A DNA stretch of 64,000 nt from Sorex araneus (GCF_027595985.1 NC_073303.1:101518320-101582319), one strand, 5' to 3'; counted from the first letter of the stretch, positions 47,661 to 57,921 are shown. Notes: a model not told the origin generated them from the sequence alone. Numbers and translations: made by a program.

Positions 47661-48048
47661 TTACAGTAGCCCCTTTAGACCTTCTTTCAAGATTGGTTTT
47701 GAGTCTATGAAGTTCCTGAGCTGTTGTTTATCCGAGAAATAGTGTATGGTTCCTTCGAGTTTGAGTGAGAGTTTAGCCGGATAAAGTATTCTTGGTGAGG
47801 CATTCATTTCGTTGAGTTTTTTCACTATGTCCCACCATTGTCTTCGGGCTCGGAGGGTTTCTTCTGACAGATCGGCCGTAAATCTGAGGGGTGCTCCTTT
47901 GTATGTGATTTCCCTCTTTGACCTTGCTACTTGTAGAATTGTGTCTCTATCTACAGCATCCGCCATTCTGACTATGATATGCCTTGGAGTCTTTTTATTT
48001 GGGTCTCTTTTTGCTGGCACTCTTCGGACTTCTTGTATCTGGACGCCA
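47661..48048 (-). pseudogene. L1 ORF1 C-terminal fragment
   Basis: About 129 codons, from the 5' truncation to the stop at 47661. It carries the ORF1p C-terminal domain (PAKRDPNKKTPRHIIVRM, APLRFTADLSEETLRARRQ, ILYPAKLSLKLEGTIHYFSD). The frame stays open beyond the TSD into the flanking (CT)n tract, making a chimeric 186-codon ORF whose N-terminal Arg/Glu-rich part is simple-repeat translation. The ORF1 coiled coil is missing here but visible at 16549-16994. Confidence 0.92.
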
Positions 48049-48061
48049 GGCAGGCACTTTT

Positions 48062-48079
48062 CTTCTCTCTCTCTCTCTG

Positions 48080-48110
<31 letters not shown>

Positions 48111-48180
48111 GTCTCTCTGTATCTGTCTCTCTCTCTCTCCTCTCTCTTGCTCACTCTCTCTCTTTCCTCTTGGGCAATAT
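48062..48180. repeat. (CT)n / (CTGT)n tract
   Basis: TCTCTCTC and TCTGTCTCTC runs of about 85 bp directly beyond the right TSD copy, inside the older L1 fragment. Confidence 0.9.
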
Positions 48181-48192
48181 AGTTTGTACCAA

Positions 48193-48235
48193 AAACAGGT
48201 ACTGAAAGATTTAAGATCCATTTTAGTACCTGTTT
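48193..48235. repeat. 11-bp inverted repeat
   Basis: AAACAGGTACT (48193-48203) and AGTACCTGTTT (48225-48235) are exact complements around a 21-base spacer. The corresponding place in the 5-kb copy lacks this arrangement. Confidence 0.85.
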
Positions 48236-48471
48236 AATGAATTTAAGGCTATCATAATCATGTTTGTCCCTTTACCTACTTTCAGCATTCATTTCTTGTC
48301 CAGAGTGATCATTTCCAAATATTGTTGTCATAGTGTTCGCTTCTCTATCTGATCTGCCCTCCCCTCGCACTGCCGCTTGAGGCAAGTGGTTTCTAACCAT
48401 GGACCAGTCCTGGCCCTTGTTTTTACTGACCTTGGGTATTAGTCTCATACTATGTGTGTTTTTTAATCTCC

Positions 48472-48474
48472 CAT

Positions 48475-48503
<29 letters not shown>
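48472..48503. repeat. (CA)n microsatellite
   Basis: About 14 CA units following CATG. Confidence 0.95.
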
Positions 48504-48506
<3 letters not shown>

Positions 48507-49735
48507 CCACTAATATTATGCTACTTTTGAGTGGATGTAGTATTAAGAAAGCAATTTCCAAAATTCATCAAGAACCACTCAGACAGTAGAGCATACGAGG
48601 TTAATCCAGACAGCTGGATTTCGGTGCCTGTTATTTCAAACATGAGCCAAAGAGTCTGCCCTAAGAGTTTTAAAAGCTTAACTGGTTATCTAACTATTTA
48701 AATAAGGCTGCACACCAGACAGTGTTGCAAAACGTACAGCACTTGCCTGCCAGTTTATTTATTTATTTTTAAGAGGACAGGATGCAAGGCCTAAATTTCC
48801 TTTAAATATATCTCCACCCCATACATTGTTTATACTTTCCCCTTTGCAATGCTTCCAGGCACACTTTAAAGGGAAGTGATAAGAAGAAAGGAAAAGGGAC
48901 GTCACTTACACCAGAGCATGAACCGCCCGAAGTGTCTGCTCTAGAGGGTGTGGAGGAAGCTCTTCAGCTGCCCTTGTTTTACTTATTTATTGTTTGTTTT
49001 TGTTTTCTTTTAAGAGAGAGTCTGTAAACTTCACTCTCCATCTGGAGTGTGCTTCCTCGGAAGTGTAGAAGGGCCTTAAATCTCCCATCAGGATCAATGG
49101 GAAGAAGAGACCAGGGATGTGTCCCTCGGGTCTGCAGTTTCCATGCAATCTTCCCAGTTACCAGCAAATGGTAGGAAGTTGGGGTGACAGGATGTGGGAA
49201 GGTTAGAAAATAGTTTATGGAATGCCGAGGAACAATACCCCACTTCCCAAGGAGGTCAGGCTTCTTCCGACTTTTCCAAGTTCAGACAGGGATCTGTTCA
49301 AGCAGGAGTTATGGGAGGGAAGTTGGTCTATTTTAAGAACAGGCATGTGTGCCCAACCTCAGGTTTCAGCTTATACGGTAGCACAGGATAATGGACACAC
49401 ACTTTTGAGTAAGCAGAGGTGGGTGCAAATGCTGTGTCTCTGGCTTGTCAGCTTTGCAGTTGGAGGGAAGTTCCTTTATCTTGTATATGTCATGTACTAT
49501 TTCTCTTATATGCAAAGCGCTATGTCATGTACTATTTCTCTCATATGCAAAGTGATGTGAAGAATATTTGCTAAATGTGACTTTGTATGATTTAATTCCA
49601 TACCATTTATTAAGTGGAAAAGTGTAATTCCTGAGAGAAGTGCTTTGTAAATTTAGATTTCTTTTATTTTCACAGTTTGGATGCAAAAACATATGCAATC
49701 CATTTTAGATAAGCTTCCTGGATAGTAAGGGTTTT
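48504..49735. other. Apparently single-copy non-coding stretch
   Basis: About 1.2 kb with no SINE or L1 text. Base composition at 48880-49400 is more balanced than usual here. It contains a 35-bp tandem duplication at 49486-49555. No coding frame over 112 codons and no homology recognised. Confidence 0.5.
49486..49555. repeat. 35-bp tandem duplication with ATATGCAAAG motif
   Basis: Units at 49486-49520 and 49521-49555 share TATGTCATGTACTATTTCTC, then YATATGCAAAG. They differ at about four positions. ATGCAAAG is one base off the POU octamer. Confidence 0.9.
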
Positions 49736-49814
49736 TTTGTTTACATGTTTTCTTGTGGAATGCTTGGTTTCTTTTGTTATTGTTGTTTGGTTTCTGTTTG
49801 TTTGTTTGTTTTGT

Positions 49815-49976
49815 TGGGGGCTACATCTACCTATGTTAGGGGCTTACTCCTGGCACTGCACTCAAGGATCTCTCCTAGAGAGACTTTGCAAGACAGAATA
49901 TGGTGCCAGCATGGAATTTAGGTCAGATGAATGCAAAAGTAAAGTGCCTTACCTGCTATACTATCTCTCTATCCTT
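49815..49976 (-). mobile_element. SINE type A, diverged
   Basis: TTGGGGGCTACATCTACC, GGGGCTTACTCCTGGCACTG, AGTGCCTTACCTGCTATAC and TATCTCTCTATCC. A (GTTT)n tract precedes it and may be its A-rich tail in reverse. Confidence 0.75.
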
Positions 49977-50059
49977 CAAGGGTTCTGGGTTAAGATATTT
50001 GATAACAATTACACTAACCCCAGGTTAACATCATTAAAGACTCTGTCAAATTTAATGCT

Positions 50060-50310
50060 AGACTAGCGTAGACTTTGAAATGTCAATAAAAGGCAATAAT
50101 AGAAAAGCACTTCACAAAGATTCAACCTTGTATCAACCACCCAACTAAGCTGTATTAGTTGGGTGGTTGATACAACCAATCAGTATTCCTTTAATCCACA
50201 TTTCCCAGAGGAGAAAAGAGAGGCTATCGGAACTAAAATAATTTGCCTAAGACACATGGCTTTTTCAGTGGGTAATGCTGGCTTAGAAAAGGCATTACAC
50301 TGAAATCAGA
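50060..50310 (+). mobile_element. MIR-like fragment containing a hairpin
   Basis: CCCAGAGGAGAAAAGAGAGGC, AATTTGCCTAAGACACATGG and GGGTAATGCTGGCTTAG match the MIR core and right arm. The left part holds the 21-bp inverted repeat at 50128-50175. Confidence 0.5.
50128..50175. repeat. Perfect 21-bp inverted repeat, 6-nt loop
   Basis: The left arm 50128-50148 begins TTGTATCAACCACCC. The right arm 50155-50175 ends GGGTGGTTGATACAA. All 21 positions pair, and the loop is GCTGTA. Both strands could fold into a strong hairpin. Confidence 0.95.
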
Positions 50311-50378
50311 GTTTGGAAATATAACTGTTATTTAGACCAAGGAAAATTATATTCTTCCTTTAGAAATGAACTCTAGAA

Positions 50379-50759
50379 GGGAACACCAAGTAAAATGTGA
50401 TTGGAGGTCATGTGGGGGAAAGATGATGCGGGCCCAATATAGACTAGAGACTGAACACAATGGCCACTCAACACCTTTATTGCAAACCACAACACCTAAT
50501 CAGAAAGAGAGAACAAAAGGGAATACCCTGCCATAGTGGCAGTGTGGGGTGGGGGGAGAAAGGACTGGGGAGGGGGGCGAGGGATGTTGAGTTTACTGGT
50601 GGTGGAGAATGGGCACTGGTGAAGGGATGGGTTATCAAACTTTATAAGGGAGAAACATGAGCACAAAAATGTATAAATCTGTAACTGTACCCTCAAAAAA
50701 AATTCTGAAATAGTAAAAAAAAAAATAATAAAATAAAATGTACCAAAAAAAAAAAAAAA
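50379..50759 (+). mobile_element. L1 3' end with 17-bp TSD
   Basis: AGAAATGAACTCTAGAA occurs at 50362-50378 and 50760-50776. Between them is the plus-strand L1 3' UTR of the young subfamily (CTGCCATAGTGGCAGTG, GGTGGAGAATGGGCACTGG, GTAACTGTACCCTC) and a segmented A-rich tail. 5' truncated to about 380 bp. Confidence 0.95.
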
Positions 50760-50830
50760 AGAAATGAACTCTAGAACTGAACTTCCAAAAATATGCAGTG
50801 TGTAATCAAAAAACAAAATAGAAGGGCCAT

Positions 50831-50833
<3 letters not shown>

Positions 50834-50914
<81 letters not shown>
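50834..50914. repeat. (CT)n microsatellite
   Basis: About 80 bp of CT with one CC interruption. The overlapping Arg/Glu-rich ORF on the minus strand is an artefact. Confidence 0.95.
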
Positions 50915-50918
<4 letters not shown>

Positions 50919-52211
50919 GCTTTTGGTGGTCTCACATTGCTTCCCCCACCCCTGGGTAGCCGATGGTGATGGGCAGACGAAGGAAGGGATGAGGGCCAGA
51001 CTGGTTGGTATCAATTGTTGTTTATTCCAATCTCATCTCCATTCTTCTCTGATTCTTTTTCTGTTTTTGCACCCCCAGCCCACTCTTACAGCCTTAGTAT
51101 ATTCCAAAGCATGGGGGGTTGGGGTAATAATTATAGTAGGTGTGGTCATACCATCAACAGAGGTAAAGCCCTTCCCTCAGAAGAAGCTTCTTCTAGGACA
51201 AATTCTCATTCAGTAAAACAACCCACCCAAGAGTGAAATTTTATCTATGGGTGTGTTTCTCCTTTCCTTAGTCCAAAAACCATATAACCATTCATAATAT
51301 TAGTCATTTTGCATGGACACAGTAAGAGATACAATTAAGCTTATAGGATTGCTTTCCTGGGGCCATCTCACTATAGATCTCAGACTACAGTGCTCAGGCT
51401 AGGTTTGTCTTTCCTAACCCTAACATGGTCCTAATTCAGTTATTACCTTTTGGATCATGACAGAATTTGCCCATGACCATGCTTTTAACTTACAGTTAAG
51501 TATTGTGGTGCTTTGGCTTGGCCCATTTTGATGTCAGGATGGCTCACAGCTTGTTCTGGGTCCATCCAGGTCTTGTCAGGACCCTGCTTTTGGGGTGCTA
51601 GGAACTAAGGGCAACTGAGACTTAAGTCGAGAAAGCAGATGCTGAGGAGTAAATATCATTCGGAGTCAATTAACTCCCAAGTTACAAAAGCATAGCGCTA
51701 ACTGTTTTCTGTTTCTATACAAAAAGGATGTTGCTTTGAAGTAAACTACGCAAATGACAGAAATGACAGAAAGACAATATGTAACTTAGAACACAAGTTC
51801 AGTGTCTCTAGAAGGATCTGACCTTACAAGTTAACAGAGTCTGATTAGGGGGAAAAAGTGATAGATTGGTTGGGGAAGCAGAGCACAAAGAGGTTACAGA
51901 TAAGCAAAGGAATGGGAGTGACTCAGGAGCACTGTGATGGGTATAACCCGATAAACCTAAGCTCCCTATGGCAAGGGAGAAAGGACAAACCAATGTTATC
52001 CTACAATTCAACTCTTCTTCTGCCTGATGACATTCTAGAGAAATTATCTGACTGTAAGCATTGAGTGGCACAGGATACAATATACAGACTATTCAAGACA
52101 ATTACAAGAGAGTGCCTCAACTTAGTCTCTGAGTCTACAAAACTCTGATATTCAAACCTGACCCAAACAACATTACAAAAAAAGAAAAATATTTCTTAAT
52201 AATATATACTG
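50915..52211. other. Unassigned, probably single-copy stretch
   Basis: About 1.3 kb. ORFs are below 100 codons and show no homology I recognise. No SINE or L1 text. Confidence 0.45.
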
Positions 52212-52464
52212 TGGGCTGGAACGATAGCACAGCAGTAAGGTGTTTGCCTTGGAAATGGCCTACCCAGGTTTGATTCCTCCGTCCCCCTCAGAGAGCCCAG
52301 CAAGCTACCAAGAGTATCCCGCCTGGACGGCAGAGCCTGCCAAGCTACCTATGACGTATTCGATAGGCCAAAAACAGTAACAACAAGTCTCACATTGGAG
52401 ACGTTACTGGTGCCCACTCGAGCAAATCAATGAGCAATAGGATGACAGTCATACAGTGATACAG
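52212..52464 (+). mobile_element. SINE type B
   Basis: GGGCTGGAACGATAGCACAG, ACCCAGGTTTGATTCCTCC, AGCAAGCTACCAAGAGTATCC, CCAAAAACAGTAACAAC and tail GATGACAGTCATACAGTGATAC. Confidence 0.9.
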
Positions 52465-52491
52465 CTAAAGAAGATAAATAGCAAATAGACA

Positions 52492-53290
52492 GATGAAAAG
52501 ATGTACCTCATTGGTACTTAGAGAATATATATTAAAATAATGTTATTAAATTCCAAAAAAATATAAAAGCTTACCCTATCAAGAGTTGTGATTGTATGTT
52601 GAAAGTAAAACTCAATTACACACATGGTGAGAATTTAAGTGGTGCAACCATTTTGGAAATTAATTTGGCAGTTTTTTGCAAAATAAAAAGTTAACAGAAA
52701 ATTCGTAATTTAAAAAAATTAATATGATCCTTATAGAATACTAGTAACTGAAAAATAATATTCCTGAACAAAAATGAATAAACCTCAAAATCATGTTACA
52801 TAAATGATAAGACCCACAAAACTGTATGCTTTAATTTACATGAAATTCTATAAAGTGCAAACCAATCTTTAGTGGCCAAGTACATATAACTTTTCAGGGT
52901 GGGGGGGTGAGAGATAGGGTTAGTTACCTTGGGGTAGGAGAAGGTAGGATATTATGGGGGAGAATCATGAAGAAATTTGAGAGATCATGTGCATGTCTAT
53001 TATCTTCTTTTTTGACTGGAGAGAAAGTACAGCAGGTAAGGCACTTGCCTTGCACACAGTCAACATGGAGTCAATACTCAGCACCCCATATGATCCCTGA
53101 GCACTACAAGCATCGATCCCAATTGCGAAATCATGAGTAAGCCCTGAACACAGCTGTATGCAAACCAAAATTTTTAAACCAAAAAGTCATCTTGATTTTG
53201 TGTGATGACTTTTCAGATGTATAAATACACTTAAACTGAGCAAATTGAACAAGTTAATCATGTGCAATTAAGTGCATATGTAGAGGATAA
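52492..53290 (+). mobile_element. Ancient L1 ORF2 end and 3' UTR, interrupted
   Basis: GATGAAAAGATGTACCTCATT, TGGTGCAACCATTTTGGAAA, TTACATGAAATTCTATAAAG and TGGCCAAGTACATATAAC, followed by a G-rich run, keep the order of old L1 3' ends. A type A SINE interrupts it at 53012-53170. Beyond that, TGTGTGATGACTTTTCAG resembles an L1 3' UTR. Confidence 0.6.
53012..53170 (+). mobile_element. SINE type A, diverged
   Basis: GACTGGAGAGAAAGTACAGC, CACTTGCCTTGCACACAG, CTCAGCACCCCATATGATCCC, and an end GTATGCAAACCAAAAT. Confidence 0.8.
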
Positions 53291-53877
53291 CAATGTTACT
53301 AAGTGATAAAGATTTTTGACTAAGGTCCACTACAAAATCTATGCCTTTTTGACCCCCTTATCGCTTTGTACAACTTGAACTGACACTAATGTGTGAATGA
53401 ATATTTAACACACCGAGGGATAACAATTAGTTGGACAGGGTGGTTAATAATATAAGATAGGCTGACTCTAAGATGTGCAGGAGAATGGTGGAAGGGTGAG
53501 TGAGATTACTGGAAAGTATGACTTATATGTTTCATATACCTCACAACACTCCATGGGTAGTTAAGATCTCAGCTCCAATTATTTCTTCTCTAAACGCTAT
53601 TCACAACCTATGTGTCAGGGACACTATCCACTTCAGAAAGTATTCTGTTTATACCAGGGAGATTAAATTCACTTTTAGTATTACTCTCCAGAACAAGGAG
53701 AGTTACCTATTCTACCCAGTACTGTTCTTTTCTTTTCTTTTTAAGTTGTGTTTTAATTTTGGGGATCAACTAACTTCCTAAATACCATTTGCCAAAAGCT
53801 TTTCCCCTTAATTTCTAATCCCATATATACTAACAAGGAAATTAAATCCAGATGTGCCTGAATCATCTACTTTGGCA
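53291..53877. other. Unassigned stretch
   Basis: Non-coding; a 93-codon ORF (53500-53781) is not recognisable. Confidence 0.4.
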
Positions 53878-54085
53878 CTGTAGCACTGTAGCACTGTCGT
53901 CCCATTGTTCATCGATTTGCTCGAGTAGGCACCAGTAATGTCTCCATTGTGAGACCTGTTACTGTGTTTGGCATATCAAATACACCACGGGGAGCTTGCC
54001 GGCTCTCTGAGAGGGATGGAGGAATCAAACCAGGTCGGCCGCGTGCAAGGCAAACTCCCTACCCCTGTGCTATCGCTCCAGCCCA
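53878..54085 (-). mobile_element. SINE type B, central deletion
   Basis: CACTGTAGCACTGTAGCACTG tail repeats, GCACCAGTAATGTCTCC, GGGGAGCTTGCCGGCTCTC (one of the two GCTTGCCAGG blocks lost), and CTATCGCTCCAGCCC. Confidence 0.88.
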
Positions 54086-54086
54086 T

Positions 54087-54165
54087 TCAGCCCATTCTAT
54101 GTGGTACCAGAGCTCAAACCCAGGTTCGCTGTGTGCAAGGCAAGTGCCCTACCCACATCCACTCT
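54087..54165 (-). mobile_element. SINE type A head fragment
   Basis: TATGTGGTACCAGAGCTCAAACC, CAGGTTCGCTGTGTGC and AAGGCAAGTGCCCTACCC. It lies head-to-tail with the type B copy. Confidence 0.65.
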
Positions 54166-54764
54166 GGACTCACCAAAATCTGCTGTTGTAAGAGATGAAC
54201 TGCAGAGTTCTTGCTTTTAGTAAACCAGTGCTCAAAGGGTGGTAGGATAGGGGAGAACTTTGTTTACAAAAGAAAACAAAGAGTCTGAATATTTCTAACT
54301 GGTAACTCCAATTGGAATTGTGGCATGGGTTGGTGAGGAATGAGGATGGTACTTTTATTCTCTATCCTTCATTTTCTATAGCGAGACAGGGAAATCTCAG
54401 GCTCTCCAGAAGATAGTGAAAACTTTAATCTGAACTTTTGATCTGGTAAGTTGCTATCTCCTGTACTCAGTATTAACTTTGATCCATTAAATTGAAGGTA
54501 GAATCTGGTGGGGATGTTAAGACATAATTTTATTTAATATCATGTTTGCTTTCAAGTCAGGGTCCTGAAACCAATCATGTCTATCTTCAAATACAGGCAT
54601 GTGTGTATGTACAAATTTGGGGAATGAATATGAGTTTTCATGTGGCCAATGATTATGACAAAGTCATGTTTATTTCCTTTCTCTTTCTCTTTGCTCCTTT
54701 ACAAAAATTCTCTGAGCTGGGTTTGGTTTTTTGTTTGTTTGTTTGTTTGTTTGTTTTTGCAGGG
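54166..54764. other. Unassigned stretch
   Basis: Non-coding, with a (GTTT)n run at 54733-54757. Confidence 0.4.
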
Positions 54765-54895
54765 AAGGAAGGAAGAAAAGGGAGGGAGGGGAAGGGAGGA
54801 GAGGGGAAGGGAACAAATGAAGGAAGGAAGGGAAGAAAGGAAGGAAAAAAGAAATGAGAGAGTGAGTGAGGAAGGGAAAGAGGAAAGAGAGTTAT
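54765..54895. repeat. Purine-rich (GAAGG)n-like tract
   Basis: About 130 bp of almost pure A/G with GGAAGGGA units. The Lys/Glu/Gly-rich ORF is an artefact. Confidence 0.9.
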
Positions 54896-54954
54896 GTAAC
54901 AGCAAGCTGATAAATGCTTAATTTTTTTTTAATGTTTGAAAACTTGCTCTGGAA

Positions 54955-55300
54955 CCTGCAATTCAAGATGGTGATACAGGATTCTTAACCTCCTTCAAGA
55001 GACACATAAAATATTCAGCTACATGTGACACTATTTCCTCTGGAAACAAACTGAAAACTTGCTAGGTGATAGAGAAACAGGGGCTAATGGGAGAAGGAAT
55101 CCATGCCACAAACCCCATCACTACATTGTGGCCCATCAGTAAGAGGAAACTCAAAACTCAGAGCATTTCCCCTGGGAACAAATGCTTCTGATTCCATAGG
55201 GAGCTTCTCTATGTATCATACCTGCAGTTCACGGAGTCTCAGGTATTTATTTAGCTTTCAATGTGAATACCGCTTGTATCCACAAGACGCAAAGTTAAAC
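54955..55300 (+). other. Possible ancient L1 5' UTR-like fragment
   Basis: CAAGATGGTGATACAGGATTC, and the later TCTGGAAACAAACTGAAAAC, resemble the opening of old mammalian L1 elements. The rest is unassigned. Low certainty. Confidence 0.3.
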
Positions 55301-55999
55301 TAAACCTGGACAAGTTTTCTAAAGGAAAAACTGGCATAAGATTCACCCACACCAGAAATCAAGGCACTACGTGGTGATTCATTAAAAACATTTTTTAAAA
55401 AAGAAATACAAATGGCCAAAAGGCACGTGGAAAAAAAAAAAGGTTTAGATTACTCAAAGTTCAATGAGTTTAAAGTTCAAGGTTTTCCACTACAGTGATG
55501 ACTCAACTAACAAAATTCATTTAAAAAATAAAGCAATAATGGTATAAGAGATACATCTTAAACCCCCAATAAAATTTTTAAAAATTAAAAAAAAGTCACT
55601 ACATGAGAGGCCATCAGAGTAGTTTATGTTAATATATCTTGTTTGCTGATCTAATAGCATTCACCTGAGGTAGTGGCATATATTTGAACACCCATTTGGA
55701 TTGTGATAACTGGTACCTACAAGTGGTAGGTACCATCTTCACACTCTCCATCTTATTCCAAAACACCAGTATCTTCCAAGGGGAGTTTTACATATACCTG
55801 AGGGTCTTTTTTCCTTCATCTTGTACTCTGTTCTTTATTTTTGTTTTATTTTGTCCCCCAGGTTTCTGAAAACAAGAAAATGTCTAGGAAGAAAATTGAA
55901 TCAGTAATCCAACACCCTGCCCTTCAGAATCAGTTATATTCACAGTTGAATTTTAACAAGCATTTAATAAATTAATACAAATTTTTCTCAAACTTTTGT
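55301..55999. other. Unassigned AT-rich stretch
   Basis: Non-coding; nothing recognised. Confidence 0.4.
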
Positions 56000-56597
56000 A
56001 GCAATAAAGATAATGTAACACTTCCAAACTCATTTTAGGACATCAATCTCATCCTTATGCCAAGATTATATAAGGACACCATAAGAAATGAAATTAACAG
56101 ATTAATATCCCTAATGAATGTCAGTAAAATCCCAACTCAAATATTAGGAAACTGAATTCATAGTATATTAAAAGGATCATACAAAGTGATCAAGTGAGGT
56201 GTATTCTATGGATGTAAGGATGATTCAACATTTACTACTAAATCACTATTTCACAACATTTACAAGATAAAGTACTTAGGAATAAGCTTAACTAAGAGAT
56301 GAAAGTTTTATATCTACTACAAACTAGAAGATTTTAATGAAAGAGATGAAGAAGATGCAAAGAAATGAAAAGATATCCCTTCTCAAGGACTGGAAGAAAA
56401 TATATAATTAGAGTATACATATCACCAAAAACTTACCAATTTCTATAAATACAATCAAAATTTCAAGAAACTTTCTCTCAGAAATTAATATAAATCCTAA
56501 ATTTTAACATAATTGTAAGACCCTCAAATACCACCAACAAAATTATCCCTTATCTCAAAGTGTATTTCAGGTTATAATCATTCAAATCATAAGATAC

Positions 56598-56778
56598 AGG
56601 GGTCCAAGAGATAGTACAATGGATAAGGAACTTAGTTAGCTTGCAGCCAACCTGGGTTCAATCACTAGTACCACACATGGTCCTTCAGCAGCTGCAAAAA
56701 ATGATCCCCGAGTAAGGAGTAAGCTCTAAGAACAACCAGGTATGGCCCCCAAATCCAAAACAAACAAACAAACAACCC
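56598..56778 (+). mobile_element. SINE type A, diverged
   Basis: GGGGTCCAAGAGATAGTAC, CCTGGGTTCAATCACTAG and TATGGCCCCCAAATCC, with a (CAAA)n tail. Confidence 0.8.
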
Positions 56779-56887
56779 CCCCAAACCTATCATATTAGTA
56801 TACAGCTGTGAATGCATAGCGAATTGTTTTACCATAATGAAGTTAAGAAGATGCAACAGAAAATGCTCTTCAAAACCAATGCTAGGA

Positions 56888-57061
56888 GGGGCTGGAACAA
56901 TAGCACAGCGGGTAGGGCGTTTGCCTTGCATGCGGCCAACCCGGGTTCGATTCCCAGCATCCCATATGGTCCCCTGAGCACCGCCAGGAGTGATTCCTGA
57001 GTGCATGAGCCAGGAGTAACCTCTGTGCATTGCCAGGTGTGACCCCCCCCCAAAAAAAAAA
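56888..57061 (+). mobile_element. SINE type A, 11-bp TSD
   Basis: Near-consensus: GGGGCTGGAACAATAGCACAG, GGGTTCGATTCCCAGCATCC and GTGTGACCC plus a C/A tail. CAATGCTAGGA at 56877-56887 and 57062-57072. Its start carries an extra G. Confidence 0.94.
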
Positions 57062-57354
57062 CAATGCTAGGAAAACTGAACAGCTACCTTCAGAAGCATG
57101 AAATTGTACCACTATTCTATACCATACACTAGAAGCAACTCAAAAATATATGGAGGTCTTGAAGTAAAATAATATGAAACCACAAAATTCATAGTCAAAA
57201 ACAAAGTCACCACAATGTTCTATTTGTCTCCTTTATCAGGGATGGATAGGGAGATTGGATTTGATACAAAAGGCAAGGACAGCAAATAAAAACAAGTGAG
57301 ATGCATCAAAACAAAAATTATTTTACAGATTTTTGCAGCATTAGAATATGGAGA

Positions 57355-57478
57355 GGGCTATGGAATGAGTGAAGAGGGTCAAAAAAGGACAAATTCTCAT
57401 TGATAAAATAAGTATTCATATATATATATAAATACAACATTGGTAACTATAGTTAATGATTTCAATAAAGAAAACCAA
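57355..57478 (+). repeat. Duplicate of L1 3' UTR text inside ORF2
   Basis: GGCTATGGAATGAGTGAAGAG, GGGTCAAAAAAGGACAAATT, GATAAAATAAGTA and TGTAGTTAATGATTTC-like text parallel 59421-59525 almost base for base. In this L1 the block falls in the middle of ORF2, where such sequence does not belong. Confidence 0.8.
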
Positions 57479-57613
57479 CAACAGAATTAAAATCAAACCT
57501 ATAAGCTGGAAGAAAGTATTTACAAACCATACATTTAATAATTGGCTAAGATAAAAAATATAAATAACATACAGATCAGTCACAGAAAGAAAAACAAAAC
57601 ATGAGTTATTATT

Positions 57614-57921
57614 TTTTTCATTTTTCATCAAATGTTTATTGGTTTTATCCTTAGCAAGGTTTTAGGAAAAATAATTATCATAATTTTAGATGTCTACATC
57701 ATGAAAAATATGGTAAACTTCACCTCTCTTATTTTAGCTTTTCTCAATATATTTTGATATGAAACAATCAGAGTTCCAATCTATTTCTGATCTAAACAAC
57801 AATGTTCAGTAATAGTACTTTAATTACCTTCTTTGTACATCTGATTTATAAGTACAGCTTTTTGTATCTGATTATCATCTGATTACCATCAATACAGCTT
57901 TTTGTTTTCTACCTTTCTCAA
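57614..57921 (-). pseudogene. Small 3' UTR retrocopy of an unknown transcript, 18-bp TSD
   Basis: AAAACATGAGTTATTATT at 57596-57613 and AAAACATGAGCTATTATT at 57922-57939 (17 of 18 match) flank about 308 bp. Read on the minus strand it ends in AATAAA (57635-57640 reversed), about 15-20 bases, then an A-rich tail. This is the layout of a processed mRNA 3' end. No L1 or SINE text. 5' truncated, no ORF; parent gene not identified. Confidence 0.8.

Larger units (their letters stand above)
43316..48048 (-). mobile_element. L1, 4.7 kb, 5' truncated in ORF1, 16-bp TSD
   Basis: GGCAGGCACTTTTCTT flanks the element at 43300-43315 and 48049-48064. The T-rich run after 43315 is the poly(A) in reverse. 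Next come a ~480 bp 3' UTR, a complete-length ORF2 with two nonsense codons, a 42-bp inter-ORF gap, and the C-terminal third of ORF1. The 5' end is truncated. It is the least decayed L1 in the window and gives the frame of reference for the other copies. Confidence 0.96.
43148..48470 (-). mobile_element. Older L1 3' UTR fragment, split by a younger L1
   Basis: Left part 43148-43299: GGGTTATACACAGTTACAAAG, CACCCATCCCTTCACCAG and TGTCTCTATGGCAGG. Right part about 48065-48470: ATCATGTTTGTCCCTTTACC, CCAGAGTGATCATTTCC and CCCTTGTTTTTACTGACC. The intact order is seen in the same subfamily at 4945-5390, where ATGGCAGG is followed within 80 bp by the ATCATGTTTG block. The 4.7-kb L1 at 43316-48048 sits between the two halves. 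Confidence 0.9.

Noticed and set aside
45301..47742. Several 70-186 codon plus-strand ORFs
   Set aside because: They are antisense shadows of L1 ORF2 and ORF1, which are intact-looking on the minus strand.
50496..51014. 172-codon minus ORF
   Set aside because: It is antisense of an L1 tail plus a (CT)n tract; low complexity.
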